Notes: a model not told the origin generated them from the letters alone. Positions 1-13,454 are shown, numbered from the stretch's first letter. The stretch: DNA of 64,000 bases from Marasmius tenuissimus (GCA_029532415.1 JAQOTA010000071.1:248001-312000), one strand, 5' to 3'. Numbers and translations are program-made.

Positions 1-1905
1 TTTGATACACAATTTTACAGAACCGTAAGTGCTCTCGTATATCCCCATTGGTTATAGGTAGTGGTAATGTTTGAGATCTCTCACTGCCAGGTTGGAGCCA
101 AATTGTAAGCTTGCCCTTGATGTTTTCTTTCCGCGAAGCCATGTATGTCTGAGCTTGTCGGTCCCCTAGTCGTTACGGATACGCAGCTACCCGCGCATAT
201 ATTGCATATCAAGATGACAGATTTTTGAATCTTGCAATTGATCATTGGGGTTCCGGCAGGAGCTTGACGCTATCTGATGCAGACGTACGGTCGAGGAGCT
301 TGTCGGCCAAAAGCACAATCAACTCTACCACCAGCTTGGCTTGCTCAAAGCCTGGGAGTGAGTTGCCTTTCGTTGTAGAAATATATGCTAATACATCGAC
401 TCGTTAGGTGAATATACGCTTGCCGGCGGGACGTTCCATAGCGCAGTGAGTACGGTTGAAGTACCAAAGGGATGAACCTGTCCTATATTGAACTGAAGGA
501 TCTACGCAGGATCAAGATGATCTCCTTATAACAACTGGTTCAACGGCGTAAGAGTCTCAGCTCTTTTCACTCTCTCAGCTCAAGCTGACCTGACGGCTAG
601 AGACTACCTGACGTATGCTGTTCCTCGCTTTCGCTTGAATTGAGGACTTACTCTTCAAAGGCTCACGGTCTCACTCGCCAACCTCAATTCAATGGACATG
701 ACTTTGGCGAGCCAGATGGGCCAGTTTATGCGAAACACACTCTACAGGGGTTCTGGGGCTTTCTACAGTGCAATTCTTGTGGGCGATCCAGATTGCCCAA
801 ACCGCCGCGATGGTCGTACTACCGGCGCATCCGATGCCGCAGTCACCATGCAGTCATTATCACTTCTAACACTGGGTTCAAAGAATGATAATTTCACTGA
901 TATGTGAGTACTCCCGCTGCATACTGACGTCGCAACTGATTTCCTTGTCAAAAGCCTCAAAGACATAGCTCGTCGCTCAACTGGGAACACTTGGAACTCC
1001 GCTGACGGTGTACTTGGTAATTTGAGCTACTCGTTCCGCGGTCCGGCGGCTGACCCGTCACCTCAGACCTTCAGAAGGTTTCGAACGTGACTGGCAGTAA
1101 AGACGCTACCCAGATGTCACATCGGCTCCTCCGGAGCTATTTCGATATATCCCTCGGCGACGGGGCCTCAGATCTGAGGGCGTATCTTCGCGCGTACCTA
1201 GGAATCCAGGCGAGTGCATTCTCACTGGATGGCATTCTCTATTCCTTTGTTGATAAAAGACACGGCCATTAGTACGATGTACTCGTGAAGCAGGCTACCT
1301 TCGCCAGTGGCGTCCTGAATCTGTACGGGTCCGAATCAAGACCTCAAGGACAACTCAATCCGGAAGCACAGATACTAGCCATCACTACACTGCTGGGTGG
1401 TGTGATTTCGAGCGAAGATACCACACCAAACGATACCGAGGATCGCCGCCGAATTCCCACTGGAGCAATAGTGGGCGGGGTAGTAGGGGGCATTCTGGGA
1501 TCGGTCTTCATCGTTACAGGAAGCTATTGTTGTCTTCGCCGAAGACGCCAGGTGCAGCTCTCCCTACCCACCGTGGAGCCGTACCAAGCGACGAGCCCCT
1601 CAATGACGCCCCCGCCTTTATCGACTGTTCCAGCTTCCCGGTCAGGTAAATATGAAAAGAGGACGCCTTTGGCGAGCCCTAGCATTATAGAAAGCACGGA
1701 ATCCGTGCCTTCGATACTCATACCGCCTATTCCCGCCCTAGTAGAGCCCCAGTCCACTCGTATGCGCGAGGCGACCACGGCAGAACTCGTGACATTATTG
1801 AATCGGAGATTGGGGCTTGAACCGCGGGAAGTTAACAATGAGCAGTGGGATGGGAGCCAGAGCCCGCCAGATTACAGTAGTCAAGCGGGAGGCGACAGAA
1901 TGTGA
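1..1905 (+). CDS. GH76-like membrane-anchored protein, copy 1 (5' truncated by window)
   Basis: First of three paralogous genes resembling the agaricomycete glycoside hydrolase family 76 (alpha-1,6-mannanase-like) proteins that carry a C-terminal membrane anchor. The signal-peptide exon lies outside the window; sequence begins in an intron before a 4-nt exon at 21-24. Recognisable pieces include EYTLAGGTF near 412-435, the block around 690-900 shared with the other copies, and the last exon (1273-1905). That exon has a glycine-rich transmembrane segment (AIVGGVVGGILG, about 1465-1500), an arginine-rich stop-transfer sequence and a Pro/Ser cytosolic tail ending near PPDY. An apparent in-frame TAG at 1270-1272 is best explained as the 3' end of a GC-AG intron (1210-1272). 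I could not place the catalytic Asp pair, so enzymatic activity is uncertain. Confidence 0.68.
1210..1272 (+). other. Probable GC-AG intron, GH76 copy 1
   Basis: The donor is CAG|GCGAGT and the acceptor CCATTAG|TAC. Removal joins ...IQ to YDVLVKQATF, which agrees with the remembered family pattern VQYNAV/VQYDAL. The intron is 63 nt, a multiple of three, and its last codon in the reading frame is TAG. Confidence 0.65.
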
Positions 1906-2539
1906 TGGGGATACGGAACTTCCTTGGAATCCCAGCTTTGGGCGCCTGGAGGGCGCAGATACTATCCCTATTTTAGCGATCACGTTGTTCTGGTTGTTAC
2001 AAGACGACATCTCTATCGACGCAAACATAGTTCGGAAAGCAAGGAGAGAAGACTGGAGAGAAAACAAGTCAGCGAGCACTCGGCCATCGGGCCCGAAATC
2101 TGAACTTTGAAGCCGAAGGATTATCTTTGCGCATACCCAGTATCCGTCCACTGTGCAAGCGCATCTTACTGTGTACTTATTATTTATGCCTTTCCAAATT
2201 GCGAACGCTGCAATCAATAATAATGCACTTGTGAAGTTGGCTACCTTTGCCAGTAGTGCAGAGTATCTGGATTCTGTACGGGCATGGTATTTCACAAAGG
2301 AGAAAAAATGCCGCCGGCATCTCGGAGTTTATAGCCAAGTGACGCTAACCTCGTGCCGCGATGTACGCTTTGATAGTTGACTACCAGCGACAAATACAAC
2401 GAGCCCCAATACGGTCCAGAACAAAAACATCCCAATCATCAATCATGACGAGACCCGACGTCGCCCTATAGAAATTATGCAAAACTATACACATTGAGTT
2501 CAGAATCATTCACAAGATCCCCAAGTCACTATCTCTGCT
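1906..2539. other. Intergenic, no gene recognised
   Basis: Sequence between GH76 copy 1 and the esterase relic. Reading frames are short and match nothing recognised. The stretch near 2230-2290 faintly repeats the KLATFAS/GVLNLYG coding motif of the GH76 last exon (2233-2282), suggesting a degraded internal duplicate. Confidence 0.4.
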
Positions 2540-4160
2540 TTTCTTCGGTTTTCTCCCAGACATCGTCGAAACCGAATACGCAACTTATTTAGGCAATCAG
2601 ATGCCTCCGAACGCTGTTGTATACTCAGGTGTCCCTCACACGGAGCTATCTCACGATGGACGGCGATTCGAGGCACCTCTACTACTGAGCATTCAACGCG
2701 ACGACGATCGAGCAGCAGTTGGGTGGTAAATTGGGTGGTAAATGCGACGGAATGCCTGGAGTTCTGTATCCACTGACCTGCCTTTGGTGCGTGGTCGAAC
2801 CTTACGCCGTTCTCGCGGAACTGATACTCAGAAACTCTCAGCTACCGATCGTGGAGCCGCTGGGGGCGTAGATTGTCTCAAGGTGAACGTGTACGCCTAG
2901 CTGGTGTGAGAAAGGGAGACAAGCGAGCGTGGTTGAGCTCAGGCAACGTCCATCGAGTGGACTGACTTACGCTCTGGCAGATACTCCCGGTACTCGTCTA
3001 TATCCACGGTGGAGGTGCGCTCAGCAACATCACATATCATCCTTCCCTCATTGTTTCTAAATTCTACTAGGCCGGCAGCCCACGAACTGGCCGTTTGATC
3101 ACTAGGCTATTCAGAGCCCGGAAGTGGACATCGTCTCCGTCTACTATCGCCTCGACGCCTTTGCCTTCCTCGCGATTCCCAATCTCGCATATCCGAAGAA
3201 CGGCTCCTTCAACGCAGGCTTCTGTACTAACTTCTAAAGTTTCGATGGGTCAAGGCCCACATCGAGTTCTTTGGTGGAGATCCCAGCAAGGATAAGGTTC
3301 ACAGGGAGGGTACGGGCGTTGTATCGGTTGAGCTTCATCTCGTTGCGAGCGTGAAGGAGTGTCTATTTCTACAGAGCACTTACTTCGACGCTGGAATAGC
3401 AACAGGTGGGTTTTACGCTCCACTTGTGTCAGGAAAACACCCCGTTTCAACACCTGTATTTCCAGCCGTTATTCGCAACTTTTGCGTCTGCTGCTGGGCG
3501 CGATACAGGTGATATCAAGGCGAGACCCGCATGCTCAGAAAAAAATCTGAGGTTAGCACGTGCAGCGTGCACAAGAAGCGTCTCTGTGAGTCTTTTGGTC
3601 ATACTTGTATGTATCGTCAATAGCTGATACATTGGCCTCCAGCGCTGGTCCTACAATACATTTATTTCACCCTGTTCTGGACGGAAGTCATTGTCGGTGA
3701 TCCGTCCACAGGGAAAGTTCGTCAGAGTTTCGCTGATCGTCGGGTACGTGGATCCTAGTTTCTATCTACGTCGACCGCTAATTGCGCACAGCGCGACATT
3801 CGATGAAACCGTTACCGGAGGGAGTGACGTCGCAGCTATGCTCAAGGATTCATTCCTCAGTCTCTGACAAGGACATGGAGGACCTCCCAGTAGTAAGACC
3901 CTCCCAGTTCCTCGTATCCAGCGAAGCTGATTAATGAGCTTTACGTTGCTCCAGATGAAGATTTCGCCTCCTCAATCCAGTGCTTCTAGGTAATAGGTCG
4001 TCACCAGTCGTTATTGATCCATGCTGTCAGCTCGGTTTCGTTTTTCTTTCATGCAGGCGACCCGAATAAGTTCGAGTCGCCTGGGTCACCGGAATGGCCC
4101 CAGTATGCACGGGCGGGCAAGCGATGGATTGTGGCATTTGGAAGGAGTGGGAGTTTTGTC
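2540..4160 (+). pseudogene. Decayed type-B carboxylesterase/lipase
   Basis: Fragments in shifting frames follow the order of the intact esterase at 37599-39771. They are TEYATYLGN near 2570, an RRFEAPLL piece near 2660, LVYIHGGG near 2995-3020, VDIVSVYYRLDAF near 3123-3160, FFGGDPSKD near 3270, and a C-terminal piece near 4060-4130 matching SGDPNKFESP/EWPQYARAGKRW. No GxSxG nucleophile elbow is visible where it should occur (about 3300), and frames break repeatedly. The same 3' end recurs at 19215-19400, so this relic belongs to the duplicated unit. Confidence 0.75.
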
Positions 4161-4850
4161 GAGCGGGAGCCTGCGAGAGTGGGAGGTGTGAGGCGGTCGC
4201 TAGTAATCGGAGCAGGAGCAAAATTGAGGGGGGGAAATCGGGAGTGAACTTTATTTGTTTGCCTGGGTTGTATACTTTATCGTTGAGTTCTGACGAATCT
4301 TTGGGCGTACGGACAGATTCACCCCTTTTTCCCAACAAGCATCGAATCCTCGGGGATAGCGTCGGATCTAAACCAATCTTGTCCACTTCTTGAGGAATCT
4401 TTGGCATTCGATACATGTATTGGTCATTTCATCGACACACGTTCGGCCCTTAGTTGGACTACTTGGTATGGAAACCGGTCTAATCAAAACAATCTCGGCT
4501 CTTTTCTAGCGTCTCCTTTCACAATATATTTTGCAGTGCAACTAGTACGAGAAGTACATATGATAAGGGGCGGGGAGCTCACCTTTCTTACAGTGAGGTG
4601 TTTAATGGATCAACGCTGTATAGACGTCACGCATGTGCCAGGGATCGGACTCGAATACAGCTTTGGCCGTCGTGTCTACAGTTACTGCGCACTCGAGATG
4701 AACGCGTGACAGCAATACAGTACATCAAACCCTATCAACCCCTATCAAACCTTATAGCAAATGTTTCATCAATGGGAAAGTCTAGGAATACTAAAACCTC
4801 GAGCTCTGGCAAGGCCGCTCGAACTTCTGATCCCCCTACGCAGGATCATC

Positions 4851-7152
4851 ATGCGCATCTGGTACCTCCTTCAAACACAACTCATTCTCGTTGTGTGGGG
4901 CCTGGAACTGAGCGTGCCTTCATCTTGGAATGTACGTCTTCCGGTCAATATCATACTGGAACTCCGTTGAGATTACATCATCCAGAAATCAGCTGTGAAC
5001 GTCTCTCGCGAGGAACGAATTAATCGTACAGCGGAAGCGATCGACGCGTTCATCGCGTCCGACGCTCTGTTCACTTCAGTCCAGCCCCCTAGCAACCTTT
5101 CCGAGGGATATTGGCCCCACGGAGCATTTTTGGCATTGACCGCAGACTTTGATATCATCACAAACCAGACCAGATACAAGAGGATTGCTCAGGAGCGTTT
5201 TCTCCCTGCTTTACAGCGAACGACCCCGGATACCAAGTGAGTATATCCAACACTCCTCCTGGTCCCGGTGTAAAACTCTGATATACGCTTCTATAGAATT
5301 GTGAGTGCTCTCCTGCACCCCATTTGGTCATAGGGAGTAGTGATCTTCGAAATTGTCCACTAGACGATCAGGAACAAATTGTAAGCTTGATCTCAGCCTT
5401 TTGTTTTCACGAAACCATGCATATCTCAACATGCCGACTCCTTAGTCGCTACGGATACGCAGCTACCCGTGCATACCTTGCGTATAAAGACGAGGGTTTT
5501 TTGAACATTGCAAAAGACTATTGGGCCTCCAACAAGAGCCTGACAATATCTGAAGAAGACGTACAGTCAAGGAGCTCTCCAGCTAAAAGCGAAATCAACT
5601 CCACCATGAGTATGGCTTGCTCAAAATCTGGCAGTGAGTCGCCTGACGTCGTTGAGGAATATATCGACGAATCAACTCATTAGGTGAATACACGCTTGCC
5701 GGCGGGACGTTCCACAGCACAGTGAGTACTGTTGAAGTACCACAGCGATGATTGAATTGAAGGATCCATGCAGAATCAAAACGACCTCCGTATAACGACT
5801 GGTTCAACGGCGTAAGATTCTCAGTTGTTTCATTCTCTCAACTTGGACTGACTTAATGGCTAGAGACTACCTGACGTATGCTGTCCCTTACTTTCGCTCG
5901 AGTTGAAGACTCACTTCTCAAAGGCTCACGGTCTCACTTGCCACTATATCATCATCCAACTTCGATTCAATGTACATGTCCTTGGCGAGCCAGATGGGCC
6001 AGTTTATGCGAAACACACTCTACAGAGAATCTGGGATTTTCTACAGTGGTGTTGATGTGGGGGATTCAGATTGCCCAACTCGCCTCGGCGAAATGGGTAC
6101 TCGGGTATCCTATGCTGCATCCACTATGCAGTCATTATCACTTCTAGCATTGAGCTCAAAAAATGATAATTTTACCGATATGTGAGTGCCCTCACCACAT
6201 ACTGATCGCGTAGCTAATGTGTTTCAAGCCTCGCGGATGCAGCTCGTCGCACAACTGGGAGCATTTGGAACTCCAATAACGGTGTACTTGGTAATTTGAG
6301 CTACTCATCCTATAGTTCAGTGGTTGACGGGACATCTCAGACACTCAGAAGGTTGCAGATGTGACTGATAGAGGCGAAACTTCCCATTACTCACAGGAAC
6401 TGCTTCGGAGCTATCATGACTTGGTAAACGCCGATGGTGCCTCGGATCTGAAGGCGTACCTTCGCGCATACCTAGCGGTTCAGGCAAGCACACTTTCCTC
6501 GGGTATCATTCGTCCTCGTTCTGACCAAGAACGCGGCAAATAGTATGATGCACTAGTGAAGCAGGCCACCTTTGCTAGTGGGGTCCTAAATTTCTACGGA
6601 CCTGGATTAAGACCTGAAGGTCAGCTCGATCCGGAAGCACAGACACTGGCCATTACTATACTGCTGGGCGGAGTGATATCCAACGATAATGTCACGACTC
6701 CCAATGGCCCCCGAGCAACCGATGCCTCCCTACCTGATATTGGTGGTCCCGGTCAAGCCCCGATCGGAGCCATAGTCGGTGGTGTAGTTGGGGGCGTTTT
6801 GGGACTCGCTTTGGCTATAGCAGCAAGCCATTTCTATATCCGCCGGCGACGCCAGTTGCAGTTCCCACCTACCATGGACCCATACCCAACAATGACCTCC
6901 CCGATATTACCCCCGCCGATTTCAACCGTTTCGCCTTTTCAGTCCGAAAGGTCAATAAAACGAGCGCCTCCAAGCAGCGATGGCGTTGCAAAAAGCACGG
7001 TTTTGACGCCAAGCCCACCCACCACAGAGTCCCAGTCCAGTCGTATGCACGAGCCGACTACTGCAGAACTCGTAACAATATTGAACCAAAGGTTGAGGAA
7101 TGAGCAATGGGACGCGAACGAGAGTCTTCCAGACTATCGCACAGACGCATAG
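4851..7152 (+). CDS. GH76-like membrane-anchored protein, copy 2
   Basis: Type I membrane protein of the GH76-like family, probably acting at the cell wall or plasma membrane. Exon 1 (4851-4931) encodes a signal peptide starting MRIWYLLQTQLILVVWG. Exon 2 starts at 4986 and encodes the N-terminal helix pair, with REERINRTAEAIDAF and ADFDIITNQTRYK. It is followed by a 4-nt exon (5297-5300), a 17-nt exon (5364-5380), the YGYAATRAYLAY exon from about 5447, and later exons carrying EYTLAGGTF, MYMSLASQMGQFMRNTLY and KAYLRAYLAVQ. The last exon (6544-7152) has the AIVGGVVGGVLG membrane segment and a cytosolic tail ending LPDYRTDA. A TAG at 6541-6543 falls in a predicted GC-AG intron (6484-6543), so the gene may well be functional. 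Catalytic residues could not be confirmed. Confidence 0.75.
6484..6543 (+). other. Probable GC-AG intron, GH76 copy 2
   Basis: The donor is CAG|GCAAGC, a branch-point-like CTGAC lies near 6521, and the acceptor is AAATAG|TATGAT. The intron is 60 nt and phase 0 on both sides. Splicing gives AVQ-YDALVKQATF; unspliced RNA would stop at TAG. Confidence 0.7.
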
Positions 7153-8214
7153 CGGCGACCTATGGTGCTCAGCGTGATCTTGATTATGGGTGACTACATT
7201 GAGAGGCTGTGTTATGATATACTAGTCGAGACGTTCAGGGTTGCGTAGTATGATGGACCTGTCTAAGCAGAAAAAAGTGATGTGCGTTTCGTGCAATTCC
7301 ACCCAGTCTCACCGCTTTCATACGATATTAGAAAACTCAAAACTGCTCCGGATATGAACAGTCGTCGTACATTACTCCTAACGTGAATAGCATCCGCCGG
7401 CGACAGGTGGTTGGTGACTTCGGTGGGGAAGCGTTCATCGTACGGTGGACGTTTCATTCCTTTCATCATAGGCTACAGCTACTCAATGCAGGAAGGAAGG
7501 ATAACTTCGCCATACAAACCCAGTTCTTCAGCTCGAATATAAGCATTCGACTTATTTCAACCGATGAGTAATGGCAGTATACACACTCCTTTTATGCGCT
7601 ACAAGGTATCTACACCCTGGTTCAGCTATATCTGCTCGAAATTCGAATCCTGCACAGAACGTATCCCGAGACAAACTGACCGGCGTCCTTTGCCGGCACA
7701 AGACACCAAGGAGCTGCGCCTGGACCCAGTCGGGTTACTGGAATTGCACACGAGAGGCGTCGAATTCCGTACCTCCCTTCCCCCATTGTAAGGCGTGTTT
7801 GTTTGGAAACTCTGCTTGCTATCGTATACCAGACTTCTGATATGTTCCGCATGAAAGGGCCGGTTTGGGGAATTTGAGGGTCGAAAGGCGTAAGCATTCT
7901 CACAGCATGTAAGGTGGGACTTGGAAAGTAGGTCCGAGATCGTAAGGAGAAGACGGCGGCCATGGCCACTGTCAGAGATAGTCGTACCGATAGGGTTTAT
8001 TTTCCTGGATCCGGGCCGCCATGGAACCGTTGCAGTGACATTGAGCTTCAAAAAGGTGACGCAGTGATTGGACCACTCCTTTCGCCCGCCCATTTCCCAG
8101 AACAAGAGTGAGAAAATACTTCCGAGAGTACCAAAGCTGGCGTCGTACCTAGACACTAGGTGACCTAGTACCAATGAAGGAGGCCCCTCTGAGGAATGAT
8201 TAGTACGTGAAAGA
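7153..8214. other. Non-coding flank, paralogous to 22560-23178
   Basis: No convincing gene. The right half (about 7600-8214) is a diverged copy of about 22610-23178 in unit B; both share a stretch that in the minus frame reads SRYD..FG..GS..SLLFWE. Frames are not conserved throughout, so this is probably duplicated 3' flank and HSBP1 upstream DNA rather than a gene. Confidence 0.6.
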
Positions 8215-8230
8215 CATCAGCAAAATACCT
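8213..8230 (+). repeat. Left TSD (GA) and left terminal inverted repeat
   Basis: GA followed by CATCAGCAAAATACCT. The 16 bases are the exact reverse complement of 18485-18500. The flank outside is homologous to 23110-23178. Confidence 0.92.
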
Positions 8231-8235
8231 GTTTC

Positions 8236-8522
8236 GTTAAAACCTACGCATAACGGATTCCAGTGATCACGAACGGCCAATACGATATCGGGGAATATTA
8301 AGAGTGTTGGATCCAGTTGATAGTCGCGCAATGCGTTTACACGAGTCTATGGGTTTGTTACAGTATTGGAATACTCTTATAATACCAGAGTAAGCGATTT
8401 AAAACCCTGCCAAAACACGTTAAAACCTCTGCAAGGGACTGTCGGGGCGGAGATTCACTGAATCCATTCAACCGAGCAAAAGGCGTTGCGGACAGTTTCT
8501 GGACGTTCCAAGGGGTTTTAAC
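8236..8522. repeat. Left subterminal GTTAAAAC repeats
   Basis: GTTAAAACC occurs at 8236-8244 and 8419-8427, and the inverted form GGTTTTAAC at 8514-8522. The same core occurs near the right end. Arrays of short subterminal motifs are the known transposase-binding arrangement in CACTA/EnSpm elements; that they do this here is inference. Confidence 0.5.
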
Positions 8523-8757
8523 CAGTTTCGCCCCTTTTGATGCGTTGTAGACTTCTTCAAATGTATTGGAGGGACGAACATATTGATTGGACGGATAGCC
8601 GTAGCAACGGCTTTCCAGTTTGCTCCAACTATTCTAGTATTACGGTTCCTGTCGTCTTCTTGGGGACTTCGCAATGAGTTCAGAGGTTATAGAGGATTCA
8701 CACCAGAAGTGCATGGAAAAACAAGATCTATATTTCTTTGTTAAACAACCGGTACAG

Positions 8758-11700
8758 CTATAATACGGCGTGCTCCATATCCTCGTTGTCTTCATCCATG
8801 TCGCCTTCAGCCTCATCTTCATCACTATGCTCGGGAGGCGGAGGCGACATCACCCAGTCAGACCCTGAATCATCCTCCTGCTCATCAGCTTCCGCCACAC
8901 CATCAACACTTCCCTCCTTCTCATCACCAGGCTCGTCCTCGCCATCGTCGGTCGAAGTGATCTCCTCGCCATCAATGTCGTAACAGGGTAGGGTCTGCAC
9001 ATCGAGTCCGGCGTCCTTCTCAAAGTACCGCAGGAATTCGTGGAATTGGGGATGTCCTACCCCGCCTCCACGAAATCTCATGAATCCGTCGCGGTCAGAG
9101 AAACTATGGAGGGAATGAGATGAATTTTAGCACGAAACCATCCGCCAAGGTACGTTACTTACGTTCCAACGTAATAAAATTTCCAGTCTTCTTCCTCGAG
9201 CTCCCTCTTGCCATTAGAATTCAGCGATAAGAGCTGACGCGCGAGGGATGTGATTGGCAGCCTATTCCCCGTGTCAGACGACCCATGGGCAAAAGCCGGG
9301 ATGATATGGGCACCCCGAACGACATCAGCTGGATCAAGAAAGCCGAAGGCGTTGGTATCTTCCGGAGGCGGGAAGTATATACGGTACAGACGCCTGGCAC
9401 GAAAGCCAGCTCTGTAGTTCCTGTCCACCTGGTACCAGCGTACCCATAAGAACTCCACGTGCTTGGTGATTGGCACCTTCTTGGTTGAGAGCGTGGGCTC
9501 GATACGAACGTGGGCATGAAAGCTGCCTATAACCTGAGCGTACTGGTAGGGGTGTTTGTCCTCGCTGCCAACTACCTCTGGCGATAGTGTATAAACATCG
9601 GGATGCAGACGAGTGTTGACAGAGTCTTGATCCCTCTGTCTGTCGTATGTGTTGAAGTTGAACCGTATGGTCTTGTGAGCATATATGGCATCATTCGTGA
9701 AGGTAAGCTGGGCACGTTCATTGTTCGTGTACTCTCTCTCGGGGTCGGTTCCCAGAAGTCGGTGAAGGAGGTGATCTTTCAGCTTCGGGATGAAATCCTA
9801 TGATATCTTAGTTAAGCAGAATGAATGGCATGCCCGACGACTTACGCAAGTCGCTATATCCTCTTCCTCCCCTTCGTTAGTCCAATTAAGATCAGAAAGC
9901 AGAACACGGTGTTCTGTACCGGCTGCGGTGTGATAGCGCACATTTGGATCCGTCTTTGGCAATGATTCCTGCCCGCCAGCAAGGAACCTTTTCTTTCTGT
10001 ACTTTTTCCCCTGCTGTTTCTGCGGGACCGTTGTTGAAATACGAGCCTTCATAGTCGATAACAGGCGTTTGCGGCCCTCGTGTCGTACAATCTGGAAGCT
10101 ATGATTCTGCTTGTTTGTTCGCCGATAGAAACTCTTGACTTGCTGATGCTGACATTCACTCTGCGGGATTTCAGTCAGTCCAAATTCCCGGATTCCCAAA
10201 CATAGATGAAACATCATACGTTGCGAGTTGTGTACGAGTCAGTCGTACCATACTCCTTGATCGCACTAGGGTAATCTCCGAGGAAATGAAGCTTGGCTGT
10301 GGAAAGACTGAACTTCTTCACTTGGGCGCCGGACTTCTTTGTCGTGGTAGGCTTGCCGGTACCAGAGCTTCGCTTTGCTGTTGTGACTGCACGTCGTTCA
10401 CGAGTTTCGACCTCTCGCGGGGTTTCTTTGGTATTGAAGTTTTCGGAATCCTTCGCGAGTTTCCTCAAGCTCTTCCCGAGCTGGACTGTCGCGTCCTCAA
10501 AAGAGGCCACTGTAGAGTCAGTATGGAGCCGTAGCTTGGAGTAGGCGTGCCATGTGGCGAGGTTGAAGAGGAGATCCTGGACCATCTGGTCAATTCTCTG
10601 ATCATTGAAGAGGCCTTCAAAACAGGGCATTGCACACTGGAAGGGCAGCGCATGAGTGAAAGACCACAAATAAGAAAAGAGTACTGTACCTGGAGTATGT
10701 CTTCGAAATCTCTAGCCGCCAGTTTCTTCATTTGCGAGACATTGTTATGAAATCGCCGGATGGTGTTCCGGCCAAACGTTGGAACCCGGCGGAAGCTGAA
10801 GGCAATCAGTAAGAGGGAACATATAAATATATCATGAAACTTACCGTTCATCCATGACTTCAACGGAATCCTCTTTCTTTCTGTTTTTGCCAGGCTTCTG
10901 CGTGTAGAGCATTCGGATTAGGTGCGTTAGCACAGCCTTCCAAACTCCCAGCTCAAACTCGTGAAGGAGATCAACTACGAGCAGAAGGTAAAGGTCGAAT
11001 CCAAAAGGCAGGAGCTTGGTTGAGAATACATTCTAATTTCCCTTCAGTTTCGGGAACTCGCATGAGTCTCAACATACACATACCCGTGTTGGGACCAGGG
11101 AGCGATCGTCCAAGAGATGCCTGACTGGATCAGATTCGACACCTCGCCCATCTGTGAATATATGCCACCGAGCATTTTCTACCGCTTGCTGGCGGTCCTC
11201 ATCGTCGATGCGCTTCAGTCGGATTCGGCGTTTCATATCCAGTTTGGTGCCCATTGCGTTCACCTGCCTCTTCTCAATGAGACATCGAACACAGAGGCAA
11301 GTACCTAGGTACTTTACACACACTACAGCAACCCTAATAGGCACATAAATCACCAAACAAAGAACGAGAGATCCAGACTCACTTCTCAGGGTAGTCGGCA
11401 GAATAAGAGAAGAACTCGGGGAGAAACCTTCTCTTAACTTTATCCGCACAGTTGTAGATCACGGATTTTTCATAGGCATCAAGAAATTCGTCGTCCATAA
11501 TCAAGCTCCAAATGGCCTGCATGACCTCTCGTTTGAGATGCTTAATGACTTCGTCTGAAGGGGGAGATTTGTAGGCTTCACGGTACACGTCCCGCACCGT
11601 GTCTGGGATCTAATGTGCACTGTAAGCGTTAGAACATGGAGTGACCGTCGGGAATCATACCTGGGGAATATAAGCTAGATGGTGTGCAGTGAAGAATTTT

Positions 11701-13228
11701 GGATTGCCTCGTTCGTACTTGGTCCGATTTCCGATGTACATGTAGATGGGCCAGGAGGATGCCGTACCAAAGTTCGCAAGATGGGTGGAATCTGACGCCA
11801 TCATCATCCAAATGATTACTGTCTCTAACCCGTCATCAATTCCCCGCAATTCCAAACGTTTCAGCTTTTCACGTTCAATTCGAAGAGCACGATTTGAAGT
11901 AAAAGCTTCGCCGTAGACTCTTTGAATCTGGTGAGGCTGGGACGCGCTGGGACGGAGCCAAAACTCCTTATAAGGTCGAAGATGCAACTTGAGAAACTCT
12001 TCATCTTTGACTAGAGAGTGTATGATGCTCAATGGTTTGCGATACCAAACATTGTCAATAATAAGTTGTGGGGCATCTGACTCGGACGTGTGCTTGTGCC
12101 CCACACAAGGCATCGGGATGGAGAGTGTGCCACGATGCCATACAGAGTCGTCGAAAGCAAAAGGAGGAGTCTTTGAGGGCTTGGGCGTGGGATTAGTCTT
12201 CTGAGGTGTGAAAAGACTGGGTTTTATCGGCTTATCAGAGGGTTTGACTGGTGCTGATGGAAGGGGAGCGTCAAGCTTCTGTAACTCACGCCTCGCGCTG
12301 AAGTTCCTGAAGTGGCTAGGGTCGAAATCGGGTTGTAGTATAACATTATTGACCAGATTGCTCAGTGAACCCTCGGTGACGGACGTAGTTTCATACGCCC
12401 AATCAAAAAGCCTGAACGTCGACACGTTTGGCAGGGGCGCGTAGGGTGGAGGTACCAGCGGTTTCTTTTGATGACCGGTCTCAGAGTTCTGGCTCAAGGC
12501 CATGGACTTTTGGATAAGAATGGAGGCGTCGGGGGAATTCTCCGTTGTGAAATTGGGAGAGGAAACAAACTGCGAGTCCTCCGGGTACCTGGAAGGTTCC
12601 TTTGAGTCATAGACTCGGTAGATACCGAGCTCATTGGGCTGTGTCTTGTAATAGACGCGATTGATAGTTGGTAAAGGCAGTGGATCGGCAGGAGTTGGGA
12701 TTTGAGGAGCCGAATCATGTTGAGATTCAGGGAGTGGAGATGGGTTTTGCGGAGAAGGTATACGTCGCGGTGTAGCGAGGGCCGACAGAGGTAATGCCGA
12801 GCTTCCTCGACCCTTGCGAATTACTGCAGAGACGCTAGATATCTCGAAGTCTTCAAAACGAGGGGGAAGACGTGTTGTACGCGACCTGCCACTACGTCGT
12901 AGGGTCGAATTATCATCCGAAATCGTTGAAGGTCCTGCTCCGGGCGTTTGAAGATCCCAATCATTCGAGATCCCTGCTGCCAGTGTCTGGAAGGTCTCAT
13001 CTGGACGACCTTTCCCGTTTGACTGTCGACCTAATTTGCGCTTTTTGGCGGAACGGGCAAGGGCCATGACTTCCTCATCCTGCGAGGCTGTACCTTTTCG
13101 CTTGCTGCACTTGCCAAGGTGGATCCTGAAGCCCTGCGCATTGGGACATTCCTTGCCGCATGATTCACAACGCACTGTGAATGAAACTTTGAATTTCAAT
13201 ACCAAGAATTCATTCAATGGGACATACT
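8758..13228 (-). CDS. Plavaka-like transposase
   Basis: Large multi-exon transposase, roughly 1,300 residues after splicing by eye. The main exon (about 13174-11663) opens with a C2H2-type zinc finger (CESCGKECPNAQGFRIHLGKC pattern), then a disordered basic region. It continues into the conserved transposase segment with the YGEAFTS, LASDSTHLANFG and WPIYMYIGN-like motifs typical of Plavaka proteins. Later exons continue through VRDVYREAYKS, CPRCLIEKRQV-type residues near 11290, HELGVWKAV, the KLHFLGDYPSAIKEYGTTDSY segment (about 10290-10225) and an acidic C-terminal tail ending at 8758. No frame break was seen in the exons checked. The start codon appears split by an intron: A at 13228, then GTATGT...CAG, then TG at 13174. 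It is divergent from the cargo genes. Coherent splicing suggests it could be active. Confidence 0.88.
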
Positions 13229-13454
13229 CGTTGGTCTGAATGTTTTTTCAATACCGGGGCAACTAAATGAGCCGTGATAGAGGGCTGGGTGGCCTGTAAA
13301 TTGTGGACCAACCGTCAGTAAAAATGTACGCGTTCGAGGTAGTCAATTTATTTAGGAACTTTGGTTCTTATGTGCTTAGATTGTGTTTTGAACTCAATCT
13401 TCTCTATTTGTACAGATATTTTATATACTCAAGAACGTTCACTTACCCAGTTGA

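Noticed and set aside
1267..1285. In-frame TAG between two GH76 open frames read as a nonsense mutation
   Set aside because: The same TAG in copy 2, consensus GC-AG splice sites and the restored conserved junction fit an intron better.
8758..9081. Opposite-strand Ser-rich frame at 8738-8983
   Set aside because: It is the antisense of the acidic C-terminus of the transposase.
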